From: Actinomadura hibisca NBRC 15177
GTDB taxonomy: Bacteria > Actinomycetota > Actinomycetes > Streptosporangiales > Streptosporangiaceae
Reading direction: 5' to 3'
DNA length: 64,000 nt
NCBI RefSeq assembly: GCF_001552635.1
Contig: NZ_BCRO01000040.1
Coordinates: 62,001 to 126,000, forward strand
Shown here: positions 18,001 through 25,844 of the stretch, piece by piece
Position numbering within the stretch: position 1 is the stretch's first letter
How the letters are laid out: the number at the start of each line of letters is the position of its first letter
Notes under the pieces: model-generated
Database searches by the model: none
Told to the model about the DNA's origin: nothing
The model's input: the letters and a program-made list of their open reading frames with translations, nothing else
Position numbers and translations under genes: made by a program

Positions 18001-18403
18001 TGACATCGCGGTGAACGACGTCTCGCTGATGCGCGTGTGCCAGCGCCTCGACCAGCGGAAGCCCCCATTGCTCGGCGAAGTCGTCCCAACCCAGATCACC
18101 GTCCTCAGGCAGAACGCCGGGCAGGTTCTTGTCGAACCAGGGCATGACCAGATAGAACGCATCCTCGTGCTCGTCTTCGCCGAAGGCGCGCAATGAAACG
18201 ATGTTGGGGTGATCCAGCAGATAGAGGGCCTCGACGTCGCGGCGAAAATACTCTTTCTGGATCTCGTCGGCCTCATGCCGAGAAATGAGTTTTAGGGCGA
18301 CCTGGGCTCCATCCACGGCGTCGAACGCCTTGAGGATTTTGCCCTGACCGCCGATGCGCTCGGGCTCGGTTCCGACGACATACCGGTCTGCCACCAGACG
18401 CAA
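15005..18403 (-). CDS. mkoA: Ser/Thr kinase fused to SF1 helicase, Mokosh type I
   Basis: A 1132-residue fusion. Residues 7-270 are a Hanks kinase: glycine loop near GGQGK, Lys38 in VALKLI, catalytic HRDVKPAN (131-138), DFG (151-153) and a truncated APPD activation segment. After a linker, from about residue 575, comes a DNA2/UPF1-type superfamily 1 helicase. Its motifs are GPPGTGKT, a long coiled-coil insertion, DEASKA, VGDSHQLPP, HQYRM, TVDAVQGREADI and NVALSRSRYGLVIVGD. Mokosh type I pairs exactly such a kinase-helicase with a PLD-domain protein as an anti-phage system. All catalytic motifs are intact, so this component looks functional. The promoter should lie in 18404-18725. Confidence 0.85.
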   Translation of the reverse strand: MRLVADRYVVGTEPERIGGQGKILKAFDAVDGAQVALKLISRHEADEIQKEYFRRDVEALYLLDHPNIVSLRAFGEDEHEDAFYLVMPWFDKNLPGVLPEDGDLGWDDFAEQWGLPLVEALAHAHQRDVVHRDVKPANILIAEDGTPKLADFGISKIRSQMVAGLTLVEHFSRPYAPPDRQGMASASRDVWGFAATALRCLTSGPFDDYPDIPAALADIDVPPQVHELLAQCTSPDPLTRPQNAVVLRSRLREIQSSRQRRFSTYTHRLQLRVSEDAARRLVAPPLNRDSDAVEQALASELAQGAHLLRYTDGAGNVSIDTLELIGRERRLRLAVQPDRPELILTKVNDDAESVLEGLRRRGWPVSDQIVWTTRSQPPAAAMAAKELVLAGVDDHYIRLDDEKHRRAENMMFDKWIDLLEAKEDLELERETPLAYKSIDIDGRRVKFYLREVSDSDLLGQERVCRGPAGRPVGGPGVVIEQEDTTITLAYPRKIKSLPHAGELARHIAPTASALRRQREAVVNVRAGISVRPQLRTLLLDPTRIAVPSSRVIDKWSGSALDDDKKTAVSAAMGSGDFFLLEGPPGTGKTSFITELVQQELARKPDARILLVSQAHVAVDNALVRLAEAGVERLIRLGKDDDPRIAAEARKHLLDQKMPGMIREVRQRAGTELKRRATALGVDLGHVEGAAAILELIEALRELGNAQARLDGLDTRSGNTNGRLPDLGEQDTEAQTASLNERIQALGDRIDDLRERANLVLDGDLDLPQELTLQIAYDAFDAVVGDDEQLRKLVDLLTLQAEWFQRIESGRELEGVVLRASRVVAGTCLGFLSHPAVRDLQFDLCILDEASKATATETLVPLSRSKRWVLVGDSHQLPPMQEEVLDHPELMKRHGLERADVEQSLFQRLLDHAPAAARHRLTHQYRMVPGIGDLVSACFYGGQLLSMPTNALPGWDALYKPVTWLDTGTMADRREQADGTSVVNHCEVRIIRRAITTLRAAVEKGAITPPSGRPLRVLVLTAYGKQRERLHHAVAGPRSENLEIEVNTVDAVQGREADITFYSVVRSNKQRKLGFLGPLHWRRINVALSRSRYGLVIVGDAPFCESMPGPLSKVLTHIRRHDATCRIGDASNG

Positions 18404-18725
18404 CGTTGAGCTCCCTCACCGTGTTTTGGCGCAGCGTAGCCTACCGAAACTTGGGCTGAGCTGAATAACTGTTCGAAGATTAGGCATGTTACTCACTGTC
18501 AGTCCGACCGGCATACACTTGCTCGCTGGCATCAGGTCCTGGCTGACCGAAGCTCACCCCAAGTACTGAATGGTGACAGCCAGTCGACAGCTCTCCTTGG
18601 CTCCCGCGACGGCTCCGGACGGCAGGCGCACTCTCATTCCGCTGACCGCGTGTCATCGGTTTGGACTGCGCTCGTGGTCCCATGTCCTGCGGGCGGCGAG
18701 GCAGTCGGTGCTCGTGGCCGTCAGG
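18404..18725. other. Intergenic region upstream of the kinase-helicase
   Basis: AT-richer than its surroundings (for example around 18462-18500, CTGAATAACTGTTCGAAG). No gene is visible. It is the likely promoter region for the kinase-helicase operon and separates it from the decayed recombinase. Confidence 0.45.
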
Positions 18726-20260
18726 CTACCCCTCGTGAGAATCTTCGCCTGGGTTGCTTAGTAGGTGTCGGGCCGCGTCGGTGTACCGGATAGCTGCGGT
18801 TTCACTGATGCCGAAGACTGCGCTGAGATGGAGTGGGTCGGGTCCGTATGTGAGGCTTCTTCGAGCTGTCGGTCCATGCGGATCTGGTTGATCGTGATGC
18901 CGAGTCCGCGGAGCTGCTTGTTGAACCACCATTCGGTCATCGGCTTCTGGTCGTGGCCGCTCTGCTCGCTGAGGAACAGGTGTGGGTTGAGTGTATGAGG
19001 CCAGCGGTCGCGACGGTGGGTCAAGTGCTCGGCGATCAGGTGGGCGGTCAGTTCGTCCAGGAGACGGGTGTGTCCGTTGATGGTGATCTTCCGGTTGGCC
19101 AGGTCGACGTCGTCCAGGAGCAGGTGCCGCAACGTTGTGGGGCGGGCGGCGTGGATTGCAGTCAGGGCGAGGACCAAGCGGGCGGCCGGCGTCGTAGCGC
19201 GACGGGCGGCCTCTGCCAGGAGCTGGTCGGGGAGCGGGACGGGCAGGGAGGGGTTGCTGGGTCCGCCGCTGAGGCGGACAGTGGGGTCGCGGAAGATCCG
19301 GTGTGTGCGCTTGCAGAACCGGAACAGCGATCTCAGGGCGACGGCCGTGCGACGCCGGTGGGATCCGGTCATGCCAGAGAGCGCAGTGTGGGCGTCGTCG
19401 GAGGTGATCTCGCGCAGCGTGGTGCGGGTGGCCGACCAGGTGAGAAGGACAGGGTGGGCCGCCATCACGTAGGTGCGGACGGTGCCTTCCTTGCGTGGTT
19501 GGCGACGGGGGCTGCCGTGCCGGAGTTCATGGGTCCACGCGCGTACGTCATCGGCGATGCCGGATGCCAGTTGGCGGACTCGGCGTTCGAGCCAGTCACC
19601 CAAGGTGTCGGCGCGGTCATCGTGGAGCAGGCCGAGCTCGTGCAGGACCTCGGCGGTGCGTGAGACGTTGTGCCCGAGCTTGTCGACCTGAACGACACCG
19701 GAGAACAGGACGATGTCCCCGGGAGCCTGCCCAGACAGCAGGACCTTCAGCGCACGGACGATCTCTTTGCGGAGGTAGCGCGACCAGCCACGGGTTTGGC
19801 AGATCTCCTCAAGGACAGCCAGAGCGTGGATGAGGGTCGGGTTGTCGAGGTTGGTGTGCCGAGCGCGGTCGAAGCGGGTGAAATCAGGACGGGCGGAGAA
19901 CAGCGGAAGCTGCCCGGGGACCTGCCAGGTCACGGGAGGAGCTGATGCGGGCGGGCCCTGAGCCCGTTCGCCGCGGAGGTCGACACCAAGCAGGAGATGC
20001 AACTGCCAATGGTCCAGCCGAAGGCCGACGGGGAGCGGACCTCGGATCTTGGCGAGGCCGAGCTCCCGCATGGCCTGGCCGCGGCACATCCGGCAGTAGC
20101 CATTGAGCGCGGGTGCCCTTCGGCCGCAGCCGATACAGTCGATCCGTTTCCAGCTGCCGCGCCCCTGGCAGGGGGTGCAGCGCCCGGTGGCCGGATAGAT
20201 CGGGCCTCAGCCCAGGCACAAGCGACAGCTGTCGATGGGGCGTTCGAGGTGCTGGTTCAC
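18726..20260 (-). pseudogene. Second tyrosine-type recombinase, decayed
   Basis: The reading starts at GTG 20260, overlapping the HTH gene stop by four bases. It opens with four CxxC pairs (CRLC, CTPC, CIGC, CRMC) typical of actinobacterial transposon recombinases. It has an in-frame TGA at codon 18 (20209-20207) and a frameshift near 18850. Beyond the shift, another frame continues the expected ending (DPLHLSAVFGISETAAIRY) to 18726. The middle keeps LRSLFRFCKRTHRIFRDPTVR and TLRHLLLDDVDL. Two independent lesions suggest the element can no longer move by itself. An internal start could still give a shortened protein. Confidence 0.75.
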
Positions 20261-20577
20261 ACCGGGGGCAACGAGCGGCCGGTGCGCGGGCGGGGAGTGA
20301 CGGTCTCCGGGCCGGTGCCGGTCTGCTCCTGGGGCTGTTGGTCGGTGGTCTTGTGGACCTTGTCCGGTTCGGGGATCAGGAGCTCATCAACACCACAGCC
20401 AAGGACCGCGCAGATGATGTTGAGGTCGGAGAGCTTGACGCTGATCGGCTGGCCCGACCACAGCCCGGACATCTTGCCGGAGCTGATCACCAGGCCGTGT
20501 TCGGCGAGCATGCGCTGGAGTTCACTGGCCTTCCAGATGCCGCGGTTGGCGGCGGCCAGCCGCAGGTTCCATCTCAT
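20257..20577 (-). CDS. Small XRE-family HTH protein of the recombinase operon
   Basis: A 106-residue protein with a Cro/C1-type helix-turn-helix in its first 70 residues (ASELQRMLAEHG, SGKMSGLWSG, LSDLNIICAVLGCGVDELL) and a polar tail. It starts in the stop of the first recombinase (ATGA at 20577-20574) and ends in the start of the second (GTGA), so all three are translationally coupled. In Tn554-type elements a small DNA-binding protein in this position helps orient recombination; the same role here is inference. Confidence 0.8.
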   Translation of the reverse strand: MRWNLRLAAANRGIWKASELQRMLAEHGLVISSGKMSGLWSGQPISVKLSDLNIICAVLGCGVDELLIPEPDKVHKTTDQQPQEQTGTGPETVTPRPRTGRSLPPV

Positions 20578-21677
20578 CCCAGCAGTCCTTCCATCCGGGC
20601 GGCGGCGCGCTGCGGGCCGGCGATCCAGGCGTCCTCGACATGAGTCTGGTGCACATGCACGTACCGCATTGTGGTGGTGATCCACCAGTGTCCGAGCAGC
20701 TCCTGGATCGCGATCAGATCCATGCCCGCCCCGTACAGCTGCGAGGCGCAGTAGTGGCGCAGCACGTGCGGAGTCAGCAGGTCCACCCAGTGCGGTAGGT
20801 GGACCTGCGCAGCTTCCCTCAGGCCCCGCCGGTAGGACTCGGGGCTCACCCGTGCGGCCGATCCATCGGCGTTGCGGCGTTCGGAGGGGAACAGCGGGGC
20901 GCCGGGGCGGGTGTGGTCCTCGTCGAACAGGCCCCACACATCCTCGATGTACCAGCGCAGCAACCGGTCCGCGCCGTTGATCAGCGGAGTGACCCGCTGG
21001 CGCGGGCCGCTTCCCTGGCTGCCCTTACCGAACCGCACATGAAGCTTGCCGAACCGGCCCAGTTCCCACCGCATGTCGTCCAGATCCAGGCAGCGGACCT
21101 CGTTGACGCGCAGCCCGATCAGGGACATTAACCGGGACGCGGTGTAGTTCCGAGCGGCCGTGGCGAATTTCCGGCAGGTCGTCAGCTCCGCACGCCATCC
21201 AGCGAACAGCACGTCGATCTCGGCGTCTGTCGGCGGGATCCGCAGGCCGATGTCCTTGCGGCCCCGCGGCCAGTTCATCTCATCCAGCGGACACTGCACG
21301 AGCTGGCCCGTCAGCTCATGCAGCTCCGCCCGGAACCGCAACTCCAGGAAGGTGAAGTAGGTCGACAGGCTCTGTGCGCGGGCCAACCGTGTGGCCTGGG
21401 AGTTGCCGCGCGTCACCTTCCCGAAGTAAGCGTCGGCATCCTTGGGCTCCATCGCCCACAACGGCGCTCCGAACCACTCCCTGACCTGCTCTAGATGACT
21501 CAGATCGTTGCGGACCGTGCTGTCGGACAGACCTGCGGACGCTCTCGCAAGGACGAAACCCGACAGCACGTCCGTCTCAAACGCCTCAATCTCCTCCACC
21601 GTCGCCGGAACCGGGCGGCGCGAAAGATCCCGAACAGACGCGAGCTCCACAGCAACCCCCGATCTTCGGCTAACCAA
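20574..21677 (-). CDS. Tyrosine recombinase/integrase
   Basis: A 367-residue site-specific recombinase with a SAM-like core-binding domain (about 30-125) and a complete catalytic domain. The first Arg lies in IGLRVNEVRCLDL, then HVLRHYC, then GHWWITTTMRYVHV with the nucleophilic Tyr. Several starts are possible (TTG 21677, GTG 21650 after a G-rich site). It is the first gene of the recombinase operon and appears intact, unlike the second recombinase. Its length matches TnpA of Tn554-type elements. Confidence 0.85.
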   Translation of the reverse strand: MVSRRSGVAVELASVRDLSRRPVPATVEEIEAFETDVLSGFVLARASAGLSDSTVRNDLSHLEQVREWFGAPLWAMEPKDADAYFGKVTRGNSQATRLARAQSLSTYFTFLELRFRAELHELTGQLVQCPLDEMNWPRGRKDIGLRIPPTDAEIDVLFAGWRAELTTCRKFATAARNYTASRLMSLIGLRVNEVRCLDLDDMRWELGRFGKLHVRFGKGSQGSGPRQRVTPLINGADRLLRWYIEDVWGLFDEDHTRPGAPLFPSERRNADGSAARVSPESYRRGLREAAQVHLPHWVDLLTPHVLRHYCASQLYGAGMDLIAIQELLGHWWITTTMRYVHVHQTHVEDAWIAGPQRAAARMEGLLG

Positions 21678-21830
21678 AACATAGACCAGGAATATTGGGA
21701 GAGTCTCGGGAATCCTGAAATATCTTCACCTGCTGTGGTTGCTGATGTATCCCCATGGAGGCCCAGGCCAGGGAGGAGGAATGCCTGGTTGCAAGCTGAC
21801 GACCGAGGCGGAACCTAGGTGCTTTCCCGC
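21678..21830. other. Right end of the inserted element
   Basis: The region upstream of the recombinase operon holds its promoter and the right junction, just before the PP-loop N-terminal fragment. No terminal repeat matching the left end is visible. Confidence 0.4.
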
Positions 21831-21955
21831 AACAGCAGGACCATGTCTTGGACGCCGTGCTCGGCGGCGACCCGTTGTGCGGTCGCCCAGGAGCTGATCC
21901 CGCCCGACCACTGGATCACATGCGCGACGCGAGAGCCCGCTCCCGGCAAGGACAT
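21831..21955 (-). pseudogene. PP-loop (PAPS-reductase-like) protein, N-terminal fragment
   Basis: It starts at ATG 21955, whose A is shared with the upstream TGA. It encodes HVIQWSGGISSWATAQRV, the PP-loop of an ATP pyrophosphatase, then EHGVQDMVLLL, after which four element-derived codons lead to a stop at 21815. The next residues expected in the family (ADTL...) are found at 12815 and on. This is the N-terminal third of the gene whose remainder is at 12192-12815. Confidence 0.82.
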
Positions 21956-22557
21956 CACGCGCCCTCCGCAGGGACGGCGCCGATGAGGCCGACGATCTCG
22001 TCGATCCAGCCGCGGGCCCCTTGGAGAGTGCCGCGGAGTCCGTCCCGCTGCTCTTCGGTCAGGCAGGACGCGTCCCCCTTCAGCCGATAGCGCAGCCACT
22101 CGAACTCGTCGCTCGCGTTCTCGACGGCCATCACCAGCATCCGTGCCCGCTCCAGGGGCGTCTTCTCATAGCGGGGGAGTTGGCCGCCCTCGGCGATGTC
22201 GGCCTCGACTTGGGCATGGGCGGTCATCCACTTCTTGAAAGGGAAGTCGCTGGTGAGCTCGTTGCGTGCGGCGAGGACGGAGGCGGCCAGGAAGCGCACG
22301 GTCTCGACGGCGATCCGTTCGGCGATGAACAACCGCTGGTACTCCGTCAGGTCGCCGGGCGTCCAGCCGTTGGTCTTGCAGTACAGACGCTCCAGCCGCT
22401 TCCTGATCTCAAAGAACCGCTCCTGCTGGCCGGCCCCGGGGTTACCGAGAGCCAGCGCCATGTGCCAGGCCCCATCCGCGACGGCGGCGGCCTGGATGTG
22501 CAGCTGGAATCGGTCGCTGTGCTCCAGTTCGTAAAGCTCCTGCTCCTGCTGGTTCAT
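21955..22557 (-). CDS. Hypothetical helical protein
   Basis: A 200-residue, mostly helical, acidic protein. Notable segments are AAAVADGAWHMALALGNP, RLERLYCKTNGWTPGDLTEYQR and a C-terminal GLRGTLQGARGWIDEIVGL. I do not recognise the family. It sits between the DUF3560 gene (four-base overlap) and the PP-loop gene (one-base overlap) in one long minus-strand operon, so it belongs to the integrative-element backbone. Confidence 0.7.
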   Translation of the reverse strand: MNQQEQELYELEHSDRFQLHIQAAAVADGAWHMALALGNPGAGQQERFFEIRKRLERLYCKTNGWTPGDLTEYQRLFIAERIAVETVRFLAASVLAARNELTSDFPFKKWMTAHAQVEADIAEGGQLPRYEKTPLERARMLVMAVENASDEFEWLRYRLKGDASCLTEEQRDGLRGTLQGARGWIDEIVGLIGAVPAEGA

Positions 22558-23756
22558 GCGGCGCTCCCGGAGGGCGCGCCGGGGTTGGGAGACTGTTCCT
22601 GGAAGGCGTCGGGATGCTGGGAGCGCGCTTCAGCGGCGGTGAGCTTCCCGGTCACCTCGGTGTAGGTGATCTTGTTCTTCCAGCCGGGGCCGCCCGCCGC
22701 GTTACGGGCGTTGACGCTGGTGACGATCTTGAGTTGGTGGGTGTTCACGCCGTTGTGGACGGTGAGGGTCTTGGGGTTGCGGCGGGCGATCTCGTAGAAC
22801 CGGGTGCCGACCTTGGCGAAGTCGCCGACGGCGAAGTCTTCGCGGGTCCAGACGCGGATGCCCTTGGCGGCGCGGGTCTCCTCCAGGTGCCTCTTCCAGT
22901 AGGTGATCTCTTCCTCGCGCATCGCGACGAGCGCGGCGCAGATGGCGAGGGAACCTTCGCTGCGGACGATCTGGATCTTCGCGAGGTTGCGTCGCAGGTC
23001 CAGCGCCAGGATCTTCGAGCCCACGGGGAGCTGGGCGAACCTGTCCCGGAAGCTTTCGCGCTGGCGTCGGTAGCCGAGCCCTCCGAGCCAGATGGTCCAG
23101 TAGTCCTCGCGCGGGAGCATCTCCCGCTTCAGGCGCCGGACCTCGGCTTCCAGCCGGTCGATCCGGTTGATCGTCGTCCTGATCGCTTCGCGGCCCTTCT
23201 GGTAGGTCGCGGCGTCCTCAGCGCGCTTGGCCCAGTGTCGGCCGCGCCGCACATGCTCCAAGCCCCGCTGCTCTTTGGCGTTGCGCTTCTCCTCTTGGCG
23301 GACGGTCCGGTTGAAGGAGTGGTGGCCGATGAGATGGGGCTGGCCCAGGGGGATGTGGCTGCGTTCCTCGTCGACCTGGGCGATCATCGCCTCGCCCTTG
23401 GCGGAGGCGCTCTGGGCCCAGCCATCGAGGCGGTCGGCGCGGGCGTTGGCCCGGTCGTAGCGGTCCTGCTCCAGCTCGGCGAACGGGGTGGTTGGCAGGG
23501 TGGTGTGGTCGATCTCCACCGTGACGTCGTAGTCAGCCTCGCGCAGCGCTTCGGCGCAACGGTCGATCTTGTCGGTCTTGGCCAGGTGCCGCCGGGTCGA
23601 GGGGACGTACCAGTACGCATCGCCGTGCTCAGGATGCTCGGGGAGGGAGTTGGACGGACGGAACCCGATCTGATGGATGATCGAGGCGGTGCTGTCGTTG
23701 CGGCTGGTGCCGTACACGACGGTGCCGGTCTCGAAGGTGTGGCTGATGACGATCAA
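22554..23756 (-). CDS. DUF3560 domain protein
   Basis: A 400-residue protein. The N-terminal part is a small alpha/beta domain (MIVISHTFETGTVVYGTSRND). The central DUF3560 region has AQVDEERSHIPLGQPHLIGHHS with paired His residues and a long coiled coil (RTTINRIDRLEAEVRRLKRE). The C-terminal part is beta-rich (TREDFAVGDFAKVGTRFYEI). The family is frequent on plasmids and integrative elements and has no established activity. Both ends overlap neighbouring genes by four bases. Confidence 0.75.
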   Translation of the reverse strand: MIVISHTFETGTVVYGTSRNDSTASIIHQIGFRPSNSLPEHPEHGDAYWYVPSTRRHLAKTDKIDRCAEALREADYDVTVEIDHTTLPTTPFAELEQDRYDRANARADRLDGWAQSASAKGEAMIAQVDEERSHIPLGQPHLIGHHSFNRTVRQEEKRNAKEQRGLEHVRRGRHWAKRAEDAATYQKGREAIRTTINRIDRLEAEVRRLKREMLPREDYWTIWLGGLGYRRQRESFRDRFAQLPVGSKILALDLRRNLAKIQIVRSEGSLAICAALVAMREEEITYWKRHLEETRAAKGIRVWTREDFAVGDFAKVGTRFYEIARRNPKTLTVHNGVNTHQLKIVTSVNARNAAGGPGWKNKITYTEVTGKLTAAEARSQHPDAFQEQSPNPGAPSGSAA

Positions 23757-24262
23757 AACGGTGCTCCTTTCTTGCCGGGATGAAGAAGCGCCCCGCCCGG
23801 AGTGGGCGGGGCGCTGAACGAGTTGGGGCGGGCCGGGTCAGTCCAGGCGTGGTTGTAGAAGGGATCGGTGTAGGTGTTCAGGGCCGCGTCGAGTTCGGCT
23901 GCTGGGATGGCGAAGGTGGCGCCCCATATGCGCCAGACCGCAGTGCAGGCCCAGGTTGCGACGGCGGCACGGTCGTTGTCGCTGGTGGGGGTGGGCCAGG
24001 CGGAGATGCAGTCCAGGCCGAGCTCCCACATGGTTGCGTGGATGCGAATGAGCGCCCACTGCTCGCCGGGGTGGGCGGGCAGATCGCGGACGTCGGTGTC
24101 CTCGATGGCCGCCCATGCGGCCAACGCTCGGGCTAGGTCCCAGAACTGGACTCGACCCGAACCCTGCAAGATGATCTTGTATTGCCCGTCAGATCCCCTG
24201 GACAGGACCAGCCGGACCGGCCGGATGCGCTGGGCGGTGGTCATGGCCGGAGTCGTCGTCAC
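23753..24262 (-). CDS. Hypothetical protein
   Basis: A 169-residue protein from GTG 24262 (overlapping the upstream stop as GTGA), or from ATG 24244. It has a well-ordered alpha/beta body (LVLSRGSDGQYKIILQGSG, WALIRIHATMWELGLDCIS) and a Pro-rich tail. No family recognised. An apparent fusion with the upstream gene in one long frame is explained by a frameshift in that gene. Confidence 0.65.
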   Translation of the reverse strand: MTTTPAMTTAQRIRPVRLVLSRGSDGQYKIILQGSGRVQFWDLARALAAWAAIEDTDVRDLPAHPGEQWALIRIHATMWELGLDCISAWPTPTSDNDRAAVATWACTAVWRIWGATFAIPAAELDAALNTYTDPFYNHAWTDPARPNSFSAPPTPGGALLHPGKKGAPF

Positions 24263-24733
24263 CGCTCGTCCCGGGACGGCGGGCCAGGATCGTTCACCCG
24301 GACGGTGCGAATGACCTGCCCGCCAGGATCGGTGCCGTATTCGCGACGGGCCTTGCCGGTTGGCTCGTAGTCGAGGAGCCATTCCCGAAGGCGGGCGCCG
24401 CTTGGGCCCTCCAGGAGCGGAGGAGGCGGTCAGCCGAGGGAAGCTGTGGCCGAAGTTGTCGCGCTTCCAGTAGTCGCGCAGCTCATCCAGGGCAATGACG
24501 GCCTCGTAGTAATGGACGGTGGTGCGCTCCCAGGCCAGGGTGACGGTGCCCGATTCCTGGATGAGGTCGACGTCCCAGGCCAGGAAGACCTCGGATCCGC
24601 CCTCGTCGAGCTCGGCGGAGTAGACGGTGGAGCCGCCGTCCTCGTTCTCCTGGTGCCTCCACCAGCCGGTGCACGTTCCGGTCTTGCCGGTCTCGCGCCA
24701 GCGAACCCGAACGCCTTCTTTGAAGATCGTCAT
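24259..24733 (-). pseudogene. Hypothetical gene with a frameshift
   Basis: It starts at ATG 24733 (ATGA overlap with the DpdA-like gene) and encodes MTIFKEGVRVRW, GSTVYSAELDEGGSEVFL and ALDELRDYWKRDNFGHSF. Near 24425 coding character moves to another frame, which continues with GARLREWLLDYEPTGKARRE and YGTDPGGQVIRTVRV and ends at TGA 24261-24259, overlapping the next start. One indel thus separates two good halves. It may be a real mutation or a sequencing slip in the GC-rich stretch. Confidence 0.6.
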
Positions 24734-25539
24734 GCGGCTTCCGCCAGCGCGGTCTTGATCAGGTCGAGGTCCTCGACATGACCGGGGTGGTGCCGTTGGA
24801 CCTGGTCCAGGAGCGTCTCGCGCCAGTCCAGCGCGTAGGGCAAGCAGTTCCCGCAGTGCCCCGGGTGATCGTGACCGTGGATACGGACTTGTTCCCACCT
24901 GGCGGTGCGGGACCAGGACAGGCTGTCGGCTGAGGCGATCTTGTCAGCGGAGGCGAGGAGACCCTGGATCTTGTAGCCGAAGGTGTGGAGCTTGATCCCG
25001 TACCCGGCGAGTTCGTCGATCAGCAGGGCAGTGGAGATGGTGTTGCCGCGGCGGCAGACCGATCCGAGACCGACGATCGGCTCCTTGGTCAGGTCGATGC
25101 CGGCGGCGAGCCACTGATCGAGATGCCGAAGGTAGTCGCCCCTGCGGACGCCCTGAAGCACCATCATCCACGGCAGCTCCGGCTCACGTTCCCGCAGATC
25201 AAGCCCGTTCCGGATCGTCGCTGCCTGGTGTTCGGCGATCGACAGGCCGGTCTGTTTGAGGGCGGCGTCCTCGCACGGCCAGTCGAGCTGCGCGCAGTGC
25301 GACATCGGGCCTATCTCGTCGTGGTAGCGGCGGGCGAGCTTGGCGTAGGCGGGCGCGTCCAGCCGCCACCTGCCGAACGCGGTCAGCTCGGTGTAGGCGC
25401 CGGAATCCAACGCCCACACAGCGCCCTGGAGTCGGCGGGGCAGGGACACCAGCGGGGAGAGGGCGTGCTGGGACACATACAGCGGAACGCGGACGTGCCG
25501 CAGCCACGAGGGCTGGTGGGTGCCGAGGAAGAACCGCAT
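24730..25539 (-). CDS. DpdA-like tRNA-guanine-transglycosylase-fold protein
   Basis: A 269-residue protein beginning MRFFLGTHQPSWL. The segments WALDSGAYTELTAFGRW, AQLDWPCEDAALKQTGLS, PWMMVLQGVRRGDYL, EPIVGLGSVCRRG and KLHTFGYKIQGL match the DpdA-type family. Those proteins are relatives of tRNA-guanine transglycosylase that insert 7-deazaguanine bases into DNA. A C-terminal HGHDHPGHCGNCLPYALDWR may be a zinc site. Full Dpd systems need several other proteins, which are not here, so the function on this element is uncertain. The start at ATG 25539 shares its A with the stop of the upstream gene. Confidence 0.75.
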   Translation of the reverse strand: MRFFLGTHQPSWLRHVRVPLYVSQHALSPLVSLPRRLQGAVWALDSGAYTELTAFGRWRLDAPAYAKLARRYHDEIGPMSHCAQLDWPCEDAALKQTGLSIAEHQAATIRNGLDLREREPELPWMMVLQGVRRGDYLRHLDQWLAAGIDLTKEPIVGLGSVCRRGNTISTALLIDELAGYGIKLHTFGYKIQGLLASADKIASADSLSWSRTARWEQVRIHGHDHPGHCGNCLPYALDWRETLLDQVQRHHPGHVEDLDLIKTALAEAA

Positions 25540-25844
25540 CAGGCCGTCACCGCCCTGCGCACCGGCTCCTCGATGAGGGCCAGGTCTACGGGCCTGTCGT
25601 TGGTGGCGTAGACGAGCCCGAGCCGGACCGGGCCGCCGAACCGCTGGGTGCTGTCGACCGGCGGGAGCTCGGCGGACTCCTCGTCGGCCAGGTCGACGGT
25701 GACGGTTTCGCCCCGGGGATTGGTGACCAGGAAGTGGTTGGCGATCGAGCCAGGGGCACTGCGCATCCGCCATGCCTGCTCAGCGGCCTCGCGCGGGTTG
25801 ATCGCCTGACACTCGGTCTCCCAGACGATCGTGTAGTCAGGCAT
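25539..25844 (-). CDS. Small hypothetical protein
   Basis: A 101-residue protein. The first 60 residues (PDYTIVWETECQAINPREAAEQAW and FLVTNPRGETVTVDL) form a small beta-alpha-beta unit seen in many short proteins of actinobacterial elements. The remainder is polar. No function assigned. It overlaps the upstream gene by eight bases. Confidence 0.65.
   Translation of the reverse strand: MPDYTIVWETECQAINPREAAEQAWRMRSAPGSIANHFLVTNPRGETVTVDLADEESAELPPVDSTQRFGGPVRLGLVYATNDRPVDLALIEEPVRRAVTA

Larger units (their letters stand above)
12816..21830. mobile_element. 9 kb recombinase element carrying a Mokosh-type system
   Basis: The two halves of one PP-loop gene abut this interval, giving breakpoints near 12816 and 21830. 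Inside are, from the right: a tyrosine recombinase, a small HTH protein and a second decayed tyrosine recombinase, each overlapping the next by four bases, then the kinase-helicase and PLD-like genes. The recombinase-HTH-recombinase order recalls Tn554-type elements, which insert without long terminal repeats. The left end carries inverted 8-mers GCAAGTTC (12825-12832) and GAACTTGC (12858-12865) that may be recombinase sites. No long terminal repeat or target duplication is seen. Confidence 0.8.

Noticed and set aside
15005..18403. PglW (BREX/Pgl kinase) as identity of the kinase-helicase
   Set aside because: PglW lacks this superfamily 1 DNA2/UPF1-type helicase, and no PglX, PglZ or BrxL gene is nearby; the helicase plus PLD partner points to Mokosh.
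20207..20209. Selenocysteine or programmed readthrough at the TGA in the second recombinase
   Set aside because: No stem-loop of the bacterial SECIS type was evident just after it, and a second lesion in the same gene favours decay.
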